Source: an uncultured Propionibacteriaceae bacterium | GTDB lineage: Bacteria; Actinomycetota; Actinomycetes; Propionibacteriales; Propionibacteriaceae | Direction: 5' to 3' | Length of the DNA: 21,101 nt | Assembly: GCA_945875065.1 (NCBI GenBank) | Contig: CAMCJC010000007.1 | Location: 1-21,101 of the forward strand | Part shown: one piece after another, positions 1-7,607 of the stretch | Layout: the number at the start of each line of letters is the position of its first letter | Numbering within the stretch: the first letter of the stretch is position 1 | Position numbers and translations under genes: made by a program | Notes under the pieces: model-generated | Database searches by the model: none | Seen by the model: the letters and a program-made list of their open reading frames with translations, nothing else | Told to the model about the DNA's origin: nothing

Positions 1-1
1 G

Positions 2-367
2 GCTGTGATCGGGCTGGCTTCACTAGGCACCGGATATGTTCTTGGGTTGCTAGAGGATCAGGCACACCAGAAAGCGGTCGCAGCGTTCATGGCAGCCATG
101 CAGTCGAACCCGATTAAGCCGGGCAAGGACTACGTCCAAGTCACCGATTCCGACCTGCTAATCCAGGTGAGTACCGGGAACTACATCGATCCACGCACCG
201 GGTTCGTCGTCGATCCCGAGACGATGCTCGCCACGGACCCACAGGGCCGTTTAGTCGATGTGAGGCTCGGCTGGTTCTACGATCCCAAGACGGGCTACTA
301 CACCGACCCCGCGTCCGGGCTGGTCATCGACCCGACCACCCTAACGATCGTCGAGAAGGACAAGTGA
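2..367 (+). CDS. Small protein with OCRE-like DP/TG repeats, 5' partial
   Basis: The open frame reaches the left edge of the window, so the true start may lie upstream; a GTG at 5 is the first possible start inside it. I do not recognise the family. The first 15-20 residues are hydrophobic and glycine-rich and could be the end of a membrane segment or just a helix. The second half is a string of short aromatic DP/TG repeats (YIDPRTGFVVDP, then FYDPKTGYYTDP, then GLVIDP). Their spacing resembles the OCRE repeats of eukaryotic splicing proteins, but that is resemblance only. The stop TGA at 365-367 overlaps the ATG of the eccD-like gene (TGATG), so the two are translationally coupled. It is therefore probably an accessory part of the type VII secretion operon. 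It is not an EsxA/EsxB WXG100 protein: no WXG motif is visible. Confidence 0.6.
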   Translation, partial: AVIGLASLGTGYVLGLLEDQAHQKAVAAFMAAMQSNPIKPGKDYVQVTDSDLLIQVSTGNYIDPRTGFVVDPETMLATDPQGRLVDVRLGWFYDPKTGYYTDPASGLVIDPTTLTIVEKDK

Positions 368-1676
368 TGGCCTACACCCGTCTAACCGTTATCGGACCGT
401 CACGCAAGGCCGACCTAGTGCTTCCCGACGACGAACCCGTCGGCTCGCTGCTCCCGCAACTCTTAACGATCCTCGGCGAACGTTTCCCCGGCGGCCAGGA
501 GCTGGCACTCAGCACGCTGACAGGCCGCGCCCTCGACCTCGGGGCGCCGCTCGGCAAGCAGGAGATCCAGCACGGCTCGATCCTCCGTCTGACCGCCCTA
601 GACGAGGCCCCCACCGCGCCCGAGGTCGCGGATGTGACTGACTCCATCGCCGCTACCCGCAGCGGCCTGCCCGACCTGTGGACCAGGCTGGCCGCCATCG
701 TCGTGGGCGCGGTCACCACCGGCGTCCTCACGTTCATCGGGGCCGGGCTCATCGTCCCCAACCACGCCACGATGAACTTGCCGAACGGCAGGCTGCGATC
801 GGAGTCGGGGCGGTCCTCGTCACCGCAGCCGCCCTACTAGCATCGCAAGGCCAGGCCGCCGCTGCGCACTTCGCCGCTGCCGGCCTTGGTGTGTTGCTGC
901 CGGTGACCTGGTCGATGTCGCTGGCGCTGCCGTTGCGCCTTCTCGTGTTGAACCTCGCAGCGACGATCTGGCTCGTCGCCGGGGTCGTCATCGGCGGGGG
1001 GCTAAGACGTCGATCCGTCAGCGCCGGTGCCGTCATCGCCACCTTGGCTGCTGGCCTCCTGCTCTTGGCGTACCGGTTGGGCTGGCCGAACTACACCGTC
1101 GCCGTCATCACGGCTCTGATCGGTCTGGTCATCATCGGGCTGCTGCCCGGCGTCGCCCTCGCGCTATCTGGGCTGACCCGCTACGACGACCAGTCGGTCC
1201 AGGGCGAACGGCCTCAACTAACCGCCGTCGCGCAGGCAATCCTCGAGGGCTTTTCAACGTTGACCTGCACCGTTCTGGCCGTGGCGCTGCCGACGGGATT
1301 CGCGCTCGTCGACCTCGCGACGTCGAACGACCCCTGGGCGGTGCCTCTGGCGATCGTGAGTTCCCTCGCATTGCTGCTCCGCGCCCGCCTCATGCCGCTG
1401 ATTCCGCAGCGGGTCGCACTGTTTCTGGCGGGCGGCGCCGCCCTGCTCGCCGTCCTGTTGACCTGGGCTCCGATCACGCCGGCCCACCGCATCGTCGCGT
1501 TGGCCACGGTCATCATGATGCTGCTGGCGACGTCGCTCGCCCGCCCCAACGAGGTCCTGTCAGCGCGCGGCCGTCGTCTGTGTCAACTCGCCGAGACCCT
1601 CCTGTTGGTGGCGACGGTGCCGCTGGCGCTCGGGTCGCTGGGCATCTACGCCGATCTGCTTGAGGTTTTCCGATGA
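367..1676 (+). pseudogene. eccD: EccD-like type VII secretion membrane protein, frameshifted
   Basis: EccD is the multi-spanning membrane subunit of the ESX/type VII secretion channel, with a cytoplasmic ubiquitin-like domain. Here the two halves lie in different frames. Frame A (ATG 367, stop 838-840) encodes an N-terminal ubiquitin/YukD-like domain of about 80 residues, a linker, and a first hydrophobic segment (about 103-129). Frame B, open to TGA 1674-1676, encodes a run of further hydrophobic helices typical of the EccD membrane domain. Frame B has no good start where the membrane part begins. Adding one C to the CCCC run at 756-759 joins the frames smoothly (LIVPQPRHDELAERQAAIG) and gives about 436 residues, close to the family length of about 450-500. 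It is coupled upstream by TGATG and downstream by ATGA. Either the gene is broken in this strain or the base was lost in sequencing. Confidence 0.8.
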
Positions 1677-2386
1677 GCTGGGCCTGGGCGCGAGCCGCCC
1701 GGAGCTCCCGCGCCGAGGAGCTGGAGGCCCTCGCCAGCGACATCCGCACGCCTCTACCGGTGCGACGTCGAATCGGGTTCGTCGCCGTAAAGGCCGGCTG
1801 TGGGGCGTCGACGGTGGTGAGCGAGGTTTCTCGCGGACTCGCGTCTCACCGCGCCGACAAACAGCTGGTGCTAACGGGCGCCGATCCATCCGACGACAGG
1901 CGTCGCTGGCCCGGCAAGCCACACACCGTCCGCCGTCTCCCAGCCGAGTTGTGGGATGATCCGCTCCTCCATTGGGAGCGGGCTTGCGACAAGGATCGGC
2001 TGAGCCACGACCTCACGCTCACCGACTGGGGCGCCACGCCGCTTGCACAGTTGAAAGGAATAGCCGAACACAGCCACTCCCTCTGCTTCGTTACGCCTGC
2101 CGACCGCAATCTCATCCAGGCGGCGCTCGACGTCGGCACTGAACTCACCAAGAGCCACCACATCAGGCTCGCAGTCGTCGATGTCGACGGGCTGGTCGGG
2201 CCGTCAATCCAAACCCTGGTCCGGGCGCTGCCGCTGCCTACCTACCTGCTGCGACACGACCGCCGCCTAGCTAAGGACCCCGACGCGACGCCTCAGTGGC
2301 GCGAACCGGACGCCCTTGCCTTGTACCAGCTCAGCGCGGCCCTAATCCACGACCTGACTCGACCCAGACCGGAGCGTGGCGCATGA
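1673..2386 (+). CDS. MinD/ParA-like protein with degenerate P-loop, type VII locus
   Basis: A 237-residue protein whose central fold looks like the SIMIBI/MinD class: a beta strand, a P-loop-like segment at residues 38-50 (VAVKAGCGASTVV), then switch-like DLTLTDWG and a later VVDVDG strand. In a working deviant Walker A (KGGxGK[ST]T) the second lysine binds the phosphates. Here K40 is kept but the P-loop lysine is Ala45, so nucleotide hydrolysis is doubtful. MinD-like ATPases are known companions of actinobacterial type VII loci (EspI is an example), and this may be a structural or regulatory relative. The start ATG overlaps the eccD stop (ATGA at 1673-1676), and its own stop overlaps the eccC ATG (2383-2386), so it is translated within the operon. 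No membrane segments are seen. The family assignment is inferred from the P-loop region and the context. Confidence 0.65.
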   Translation: MSWAWARAARSSRAEELEALASDIRTPLPVRRRIGFVAVKAGCGASTVVSEVSRGLASHRADKQLVLTGADPSDDRRRWPGKPHTVRRLPAELWDDPLLHWERACDKDRLSHDLTLTDWGATPLAQLKGIAEHSHSLCFVTPADRNLIQAALDVGTELTKSHHIRLAVVDVDGLVGPSIQTLVRALPLPTYLLRHDRRLAKDPDATPQWREPDALALYQLSAALIHDLTRPRPERGA

Positions 2387-5300
2387 CCGAATCGAATCGT
2401 AGGCTCCATCGCCCGACGCGCACCACCCTGCCGCCCGAGCCGCCCGAGCCGTCCGAGATCACCCCGCCCCCGACGCTGACGTCGAACTCCACCGGAACGC
2501 CGTTCCAATACCTGCTTCCGGTGGTTGGGGCACTCAGTTCCGTGATCATGATGGTGGTGATGCGCAACGGGCAACCGCTGTTCATGCTCATAGCCGCCGT
2601 CGTCTTCTTGATCTCACTGGTCAACGGCCTTGGATTCGCGATCTCGACGCAGGGCCGCGAAGCCAAAAAGCTGCGGCTCCAGAGGGGCCGCTACCTCGAC
2701 TACCTGGAGCAGCTTCGAGGCGATCTGCGGAGTCGCGGGGATAAAGCGCGGGCGGCCGCGCATCTGATCCATCCCGGGTCCAACGGCCTGCTCACCTTCG
2801 TGACCGACCCCGAGCGGGTGTGGGAGCGCCGCCGCAGCGACCCCGACCACCTCAGCGTGCGGCTTGGTACTGCGTCGATACCGTGGTTCCAGCTGACCGT
2901 TCCGGCCAGCGGTTCCCCCATCGAACCGGCCGACCCGATCCTCCTGCAGGAGGCGAACCTGCTAGCCAGCACGTATTCCCGGATCGATGGCATGCCCGCC
3001 ACGGTCGACCTGCGGGAAGCGTCGGTCGTCGTGATCATCGGGGACCGTGAACGGACCGTGCCTCTCGCCCGAAGCTTGCTCCTCCAACTGGCCGCACATC
3101 AGCTGCCGGAGGATGTCGACCTAGCGCTCGCGTTCCCGCGCGACAACGCCTCTGACTGGCGCGGCTTCGACCTTCTGCCCCACGCCCACAACCCCGGGCT
3201 GTTCGACGGCCCGGTGCCGGCCAGACGAGTCGCGCCGTCGTTGGGCGACCTGTCCGAGATCCTGCGCCCCGAGTTGCTCGATCGATCCGCCGCCGCCACC
3301 GCGGCTCGGCGCCGCGGCACCGGAGCGGAACATCTGGCGCGCCTCGTCGTCGTCGCCGATGAGCACGGCTCGGCGGCGTCACGCCTCTATCACCCCGACC
3401 AAACCCTAAGCCTCAAGGACTTGGGGGTCACCGTCGTCCACCTCCTCGACGACCGCCTAGACGAGCCCGATGACGTCGATATCCGCATTGAGCTCGGCGA
3501 CGATGGCACGCTCACCACCGAGGCCCGAGGCATCAAACCGGTTGCTTCGCGGTTCGCCCCGGAGGGAATAGTCGGCTGGCAGTTCGAGTCGACTGCGCGG
3601 GCGTTGGCGGCGATGCGGACGTTCAATGCTCTGCAGCAAGAGGTCGTCGAGGGGCAGCAGGCCGACATCTCCGAGATGCTCGACGTCGACCTCTCTCAAC
3701 CCATCAACCCCGCCGAGCTGTGGCGGCCCCGCACGCCCGCCGACTTCCTGCGCGTCGCGTTCGGCATTGACGACGCGGGGCGCCTGGTGCACCTGGATCT
3801 CAAGGAGAGCGCCCAGCAGGGTATGGGGCCGCACGGCATCTGCATCGGTGCAACCGGGTCCGGCAAGTCCGAGATGCTGCGGACGCTGATCCTGTCGCTC
3901 GCGTCCGCGCATTCGCCCGAAGACCTTTCGATGATCCTCATCGATTACAAGGGCGGTGCCGCGTTCTCCCCGTTCCAGCCACTGCCCCACCTGGCCGGCC
4001 TCATCGACAACCTCGCCGACGACCCGCAACTCACAGTCCGGGCGAAGGCCTCGCTGCAAGGCGAGGTTGTGCGGAGACAGCAGCAACTCAAGGACGCCGG
4101 GTCGTCGCCGTCGATCACACACTACCGGGAGCTGCGTCGCACCCGTCCCGATCTGCCGCCGATGCCACATCTATTCGTCGTCATCGACGAGTTCGGCGAG
4201 TTACTCACCGCCGAACCCGAGTTCATCGATCTGTTCTTGCAGATCGGACGCATCGGCCGCTCCATCGGCGTCCACCTGCTGCTGTCCAGCCAGCGCATTG
4301 AAGGGGGCAAGCTGCGCGGCCTCGACACCTACCTGTCTTACCGGCTGGGCTTGCGGACGTTCAGCGAGGCGGAGTCGCAGACGGTCCTTGGATCTGGCGA
4401 TGCCTTCCACCTGCCGCCGCAGCCGGGCTACGGGTATCTCAAGGTCGACACGTCCGTGTACCAGCGGTTCCGTTCCGGGTATGTGTCGGGACCGATGCCG
4501 CAGGGGGTTCGACGCGAGGTCGTCGAGCTCGGACCGCAGGTCCACGCGCTCCCTTTATATAACGGAATCGAGGTCGACCAACAGAACCCGGAAAAGCCGG
4601 TGCTGCATAGCGTCGACACCGGCCGGACCCTCGTCGACGAGGTCGTATCGGCCCTGCGGTCCGACGACCTCGCCGTCCCCCCAATCTGGCTGCCGCCACT
4701 GCCCGGCCTCCTCACCCTCGGCCAGGTCGTCGAGGAACAGGATCGCGACGACCCGCTGCGGGTCATCATCGGCCTCGAGGATGAGCCGTCGCAACAGCGG
4801 CAAAACCCGTGGGTTCTGGATCTCACGCACAGCGGCGGCCATGTCGCGGTGATCGGCGGCCCTCACACCGGCCGCACGACGTTTCTGCGGACGATAGCTG
4901 CATCATTGGCGCTCAGTTCGACGCCGCAGCAGGTCACGATCTATGGCCTCGACCTGGTTGGCGGCGGCCTTCGCCGCCTTGAGGGTTTCCCGCACGTCGG
5001 CGGCATCGCCGCCCGCGGCGACACCGACAAGATTCGTAGGCTGTTGGAGGAACTCGCCGGCATGCTCGCCACGCGTGAACGCGTGTTCAAGCAATATGGC
5101 ATCGATTCAATGTCGCAGCTGCGTACCATGCACGCCCAAGCTCGCCTGCCGGAGCTGCCGAGCGCCGACATAGTGCTGCTGATCGACGGCTACGGCCTGC
5201 TTCGCAGTGACTTCGAGTCCCTCGATGAACAGTTCACCCGGATGATGTTGCAGGCCTCCAGCTATGGGCTGCATCTCGTCGTCGCGATGACCCGGTGGGG

Positions 5301-6303
5301 TGAGATGCGGATGGCGCACCAGAACCTGTTCGGAAACCGAATCGAGTTCCGTCTCAACGACCCGGCCGACTCGATCCTCGATCGCAAGCTCGCAACAACC
5401 ATCCCGACCGACACGCCGGGTCGCGCGCTGACGGACCGGAAGACGTTGGCACAAGTCGCGCTGCCGACCCTGGAGCTCGGCGATGGGCAGGATGTAGGCG
5501 ACGCCCTCGACGACCTGGTGCGGCAGGTAGCGGCCTCGTGGTCGGGGCCGATGGCCGCGCCGATTCGGCTCCTGCCGTCGTACATCGACCCGGCGACCCT
5601 GCCGAGCGTCGAAGAGGAACCGTGGGCGGTGCCGCTGGGGATCCGCCAGGACACGATGGATACGGCGCTATGGGAGTTCAGCGACTCCGACCAGCACCTG
5701 TTGATCCTAGGCGACGCGAAGTGCGGCAAGTCGACGGTGCTTCGGACCATCATCCGTGGCCTCGTCGAGCGCTTCACACCGGAGGAGCTGGCGATCGCCG
5801 TCGTGGACTCCCGCGGGCACGTCCCCGGAGTCGTCCCCGACGCCTACCTGGCGGCCCACGCGACATCGCAGCAGCAGGCGGGCGGGCTGGCGAAGTCGAT
5901 CGCGGCCGAGTTGGCGCAGCGACCGGGGCGCTCCCCTGAGGAGCGTCGCACCAGCCCGAAGTTGGTCGTCGTCGTCGACGACTACGACATCATCGCGGCC
6001 GGTGGGGTCGAACCCCTCCAAGCGCTGGTCCAGTACCTGCCAGCGGCTCGCGACCTCGACCTTCACATGGTCGTGACCAGGCCGGTCGCGGGCGCAAGTC
6101 GCGCGATGTACAGCCCATTCCTGACCGCTGTGCGAGACACGGGCGGCGCGGTCCTGCTGATGTCGGGTGACCGGGGCGAGGGCCAAATCCTCCCCAGGAT
6201 CACCCCGGAGCGTCTCCAACCGGGCCGAGGCCGCTATATCCGTCGAGGCGAATCGCCCTACATCGTCCAAGTGGCGGAGGTTCGCAAGCCTACCGATGAC
6301 TGA
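2383..6303 (+). CDS. eccC: Type VII secretion ATPase EccC (FtsK/SpoIIIE, three ATPase domains)
   Basis: EccC is the motor and substrate-recognition subunit of the type VII secretion system, anchored at the membrane and built from three FtsK/SpoIIIE ATPase domains. This copy is 1306 residues, the length of a fused EccCa-EccCb. A Pro-rich N-terminus is followed by two transmembrane helices (about 45-90). ATPase 1 has an intact Walker A at 489-496 (GATGSGKS) and Walker B ending in D602-E603. ATPase 2 has GGPHTGRTT at 825-833, with Arg831 in place of the P-loop lysine, and Walker B LLIDG (D935) lacking the glutamate. ATPase 3 has GDAKCGKST at 1110-1118 and VVVDD (1196-1200). One canonical and two altered sites is the family pattern, although Arg in site 2 is notable. 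ATG 2383 was chosen over an upstream in-frame ATG at 2296 because it forms ATGA with the preceding stop and suits EccC N-termini. Confidence 0.96.
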   Translation: MTESNRRLHRPTRTTLPPEPPEPSEITPPPTLTSNSTGTPFQYLLPVVGALSSVIMMVVMRNGQPLFMLIAAVVFLISLVNGLGFAISTQGREAKKLRLQRGRYLDYLEQLRGDLRSRGDKARAAAHLIHPGSNGLLTFVTDPERVWERRRSDPDHLSVRLGTASIPWFQLTVPASGSPIEPADPILLQEANLLASTYSRIDGMPATVDLREASVVVIIGDRERTVPLARSLLLQLAAHQLPEDVDLALAFPRDNASDWRGFDLLPHAHNPGLFDGPVPARRVAPSLGDLSEILRPELLDRSAAATAARRRGTGAEHLARLVVVADEHGSAASRLYHPDQTLSLKDLGVTVVHLLDDRLDEPDDVDIRIELGDDGTLTTEARGIKPVASRFAPEGIVGWQFESTARALAAMRTFNALQQEVVEGQQADISEMLDVDLSQPINPAELWRPRTPADFLRVAFGIDDAGRLVHLDLKESAQQGMGPHGICIGATGSGKSEMLRTLILSLASAHSPEDLSMILIDYKGGAAFSPFQPLPHLAGLIDNLADDPQLTVRAKASLQGEVVRRQQQLKDAGSSPSITHYRELRRTRPDLPPMPHLFVVIDEFGELLTAEPEFIDLFLQIGRIGRSIGVHLLLSSQRIEGGKLRGLDTYLSYRLGLRTFSEAESQTVLGSGDAFHLPPQPGYGYLKVDTSVYQRFRSGYVSGPMPQGVRREVVELGPQVHALPLYNGIEVDQQNPEKPVLHSVDTGRTLVDEVVSALRSDDLAVPPIWLPPLPGLLTLGQVVEEQDRDDPLRVIIGLEDEPSQQRQNPWVLDLTHSGGHVAVIGGPHTGRTTFLRTIAASLALSSTPQQVTIYGLDLVGGGLRRLEGFPHVGGIAARGDTDKIRRLLEELAGMLATRERVFKQYGIDSMSQLRTMHAQARLPELPSADIVLLIDGYGLLRSDFESLDEQFTRMMLQASSYGLHLVVAMTRWGEMRMAHQNLFGNRIEFRLNDPADSILDRKLATTIPTDTPGRALTDRKTLAQVALPTLELGDGQDVGDALDDLVRQVAASWSGPMAAPIRLLPSYIDPATLPSVEEEPWAVPLGIRQDTMDTALWEFSDSDQHLLILGDAKCGKSTVLRTIIRGLVERFTPEELAIAVVDSRGHVPGVVPDAYLAAHATSQQQAGGLAKSIAAELAQRPGRSPEERRTSPKLVVVVDDYDIIAAGGVEPLQALVQYLPAARDLDLHMVVTRPVAGASRAMYSPFLTAVRDTGGAVLLMSGDRGEGQILPRITPERLQPGRGRYIRRGESPYIVQVAEVRKPTDD

Positions 6304-6311
6304 CCACAAGT

Positions 6312-6383
6312 CGATAATCGGTGCAACGCGTCACCCACTGCGTGAAAACGCCCGGCTCGAGACCGCGTGTGATGCGTTGCACC
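6312..6383 (+). repeat. 72-bp flanking direct repeat, left copy (imperfect palindrome)
   Basis: Identical to 9343-9414 except for 4 positions, in the same orientation. Inside it, 6320-6334 pairs with 6369-6383 in a 15-bp stem with a single G.T pair. The 34-nt loop contains a perfect small hairpin GCGT-GAAA-ACGC (6340-6351), a GNRA tetraloop. It lies directly after eccC, so it may also act as a transcription terminator for the secretion operon. Confidence 0.9.
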
Positions 6384-6392
6384 GTTCCGCCC

Positions 6393-7607
6393 CTACCCAC
6401 TAAACCGACGCGCTACCTCCGGAAGCCGGTCGTCGAGCCAGGCACGGTGAGCGGGCAGAGCTGCCATGAGCTCGGAGGTCGCTGCCCAGGCATCGACGAG
6501 CTTGCCGGCCACCTCGGCGACGGTCGCCGTAGTTGCGTCGCGGGGCGCTCCAATCCGCTCAGCCAAACGTTCGAAGGACTGCGGCCCGACCTCGGCGAAG
6601 CGCCTCGACCTGCCAAGCTTGAGGCCTAGATCCTCTTCGCAACCGGGCTGGTAGGGGGCGGTCGATACCAGGTCATAGGCAGGAGAGATCACCGGGCGGC
6701 GCAGGTCGCGGTAGATCAGGGAGGTGTTCTTCAGATGCAGGTCGCCGTTGCCGATGGCGTAGCTGAAGAACAGGCGGCGCACGAACTCTAGGTACGAAGC
6801 GAGGTCGTGCTGGCGATAGACGAGCGCCGCGGCGGTCTCGAAGCTGCCCTTGTACTTGTCATCGGGGAAGAAACCACGCACCTGCGCCAGGTCCTCAACG
6901 TGGATTCGGCGATCGCCGTCCCGGTCGAAACGGCGAATCCCGTAGGCCCGTTCCTGTCCCCTCGGCCACGCCTGGTCCGGCAGGCCAGGCAGTTGATCGC
7001 GGTGCCAAGTGCGGATCTCGGGTACGGCGATGCCGCAGCGCTGCGCGAGGCTCATCATTGCGAACTCGTTATCAGGCACTTCCGGATACCCGGCGTCTGG
7101 CATCTTGACGATCCAATCACCGTCATGGTTCCCACCGGCGGGCAGTGTCAACCGATCCCCGTCCTGCAGCATCGAGAACTTCAGCGCCACCCCGGCCAGG
7201 CTGAAATGCAACGGACCCTCGGGGATACGTGACGGCGGCGGCACCACCTCACCAGGGCGCCAGGCCGGATCAGGATCGTCTTCGCACGGCTCGATCACGA
7301 CCGCCCCGGGCAGCGACTCCCGCAGACGCAGCAGCAGCCGCAATTCGCGCTCCTCCTTGACCCGGGCATCCCGAGCCACCCACTCCCGAAGCTTCCCCTC
7401 GGGTAAGAGATTCGAGAACCACGGGGGTAGCCGAAGGGCCTGCGAGATTCGCTGCGTCGGAGCGTTCTCGAAGAACAACCCCAGTACGGGGCGATCAGGG
7501 TCATCCCAGTAGCCCTGCTGCCACTCCAGCCAGGTGTAATCACCCTGGGCAAACAGCCGCGCCACGAACCTGCCACTGAGCAAGACCTTGAAGGCCTCAA
7601 TCACCAC
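6393..7607 (-). CDS. hipA: HipA-type serine/threonine kinase toxin
   Basis: A 404-residue HipA-family kinase; E. coli HipA phosphorylates glutamyl-tRNA synthetase and causes growth arrest. The N-terminal HipA subdomain (about 1-75, with LLPEGKLREW) is present, so this is a fused HipA rather than a split HipS/HipT. FSLAGVALK at 135-143 matches the loop carrying the regulatory autophosphorylated serine (S136, the equivalent of E. coli S150). WIVKMP holds the ATP-binding lysine (K168), PDNEF follows at 178-182, NGDLHLKN at 287-294 gives catalytic D289 and metal-binding N294, and SPAYDL has D312. All key residues are intact, so it is probably active. No HipB-like HTH gene adjoins it. Instead the DUF262 gene overlaps it upstream (GTGGTGA). 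The alternative GTG at 7604 would give a 4-nt overlap; an AGGA site sits 9 nt before GTG 7607. Its substrate is unknown. Confidence 0.9.
   Translation of the reverse strand: MVIEAFKVLLSGRFVARLFAQGDYTWLEWQQGYWDDPDRPVLGLFFENAPTQRISQALRLPPWFSNLLPEGKLREWVARDARVKEERELRLLLRLRESLPGAVVIEPCEDDPDPAWRPGEVVPPPSRIPEGPLHFSLAGVALKFSMLQDGDRLTLPAGGNHDGDWIVKMPDAGYPEVPDNEFAMMSLAQRCGIAVPEIRTWHRDQLPGLPDQAWPRGQERAYGIRRFDRDGDRRIHVEDLAQVRGFFPDDKYKGSFETAAALVYRQHDLASYLEFVRRLFFSYAIGNGDLHLKNTSLIYRDLRRPVISPAYDLVSTAPYQPGCEEDLGLKLGRSRRFAEVGPQSFERLAERIGAPRDATTATVAEVAGKLVDAWAATSELMAALPAHRAWLDDRLPEVARRFSG

Noticed and set aside
739..790. Programmed -1 frameshift in eccD
   Set aside because: No slippery heptamer with downstream structure is visible at the crossing, and EccD is not known to use one.
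678..840. ATG at 678 as the true start of a separate membrane protein gene
   Set aside because: The first 30 or so residues from 678 are Arg/His-rich out-of-frame translation of the eccD linker and have no ribosome site; a frameshift within one eccD gene explains the data better.
3457..4170. Open frame of 237 codons on the - strand within eccC
   Set aside because: It lies opposite the first ATPase domain of EccC and shows no motifs; typical of long antisense frames in high-GC DNA.
6312..6383. Integron attC sites bounding a gene cassette
   Set aside because: The arm ends match the attC R-box consensus (GTTRRRY/RYYYAAC) imperfectly, the cassette has two genes of nearly 3 kb, and no integrase is nearby; kept only as a remote option.
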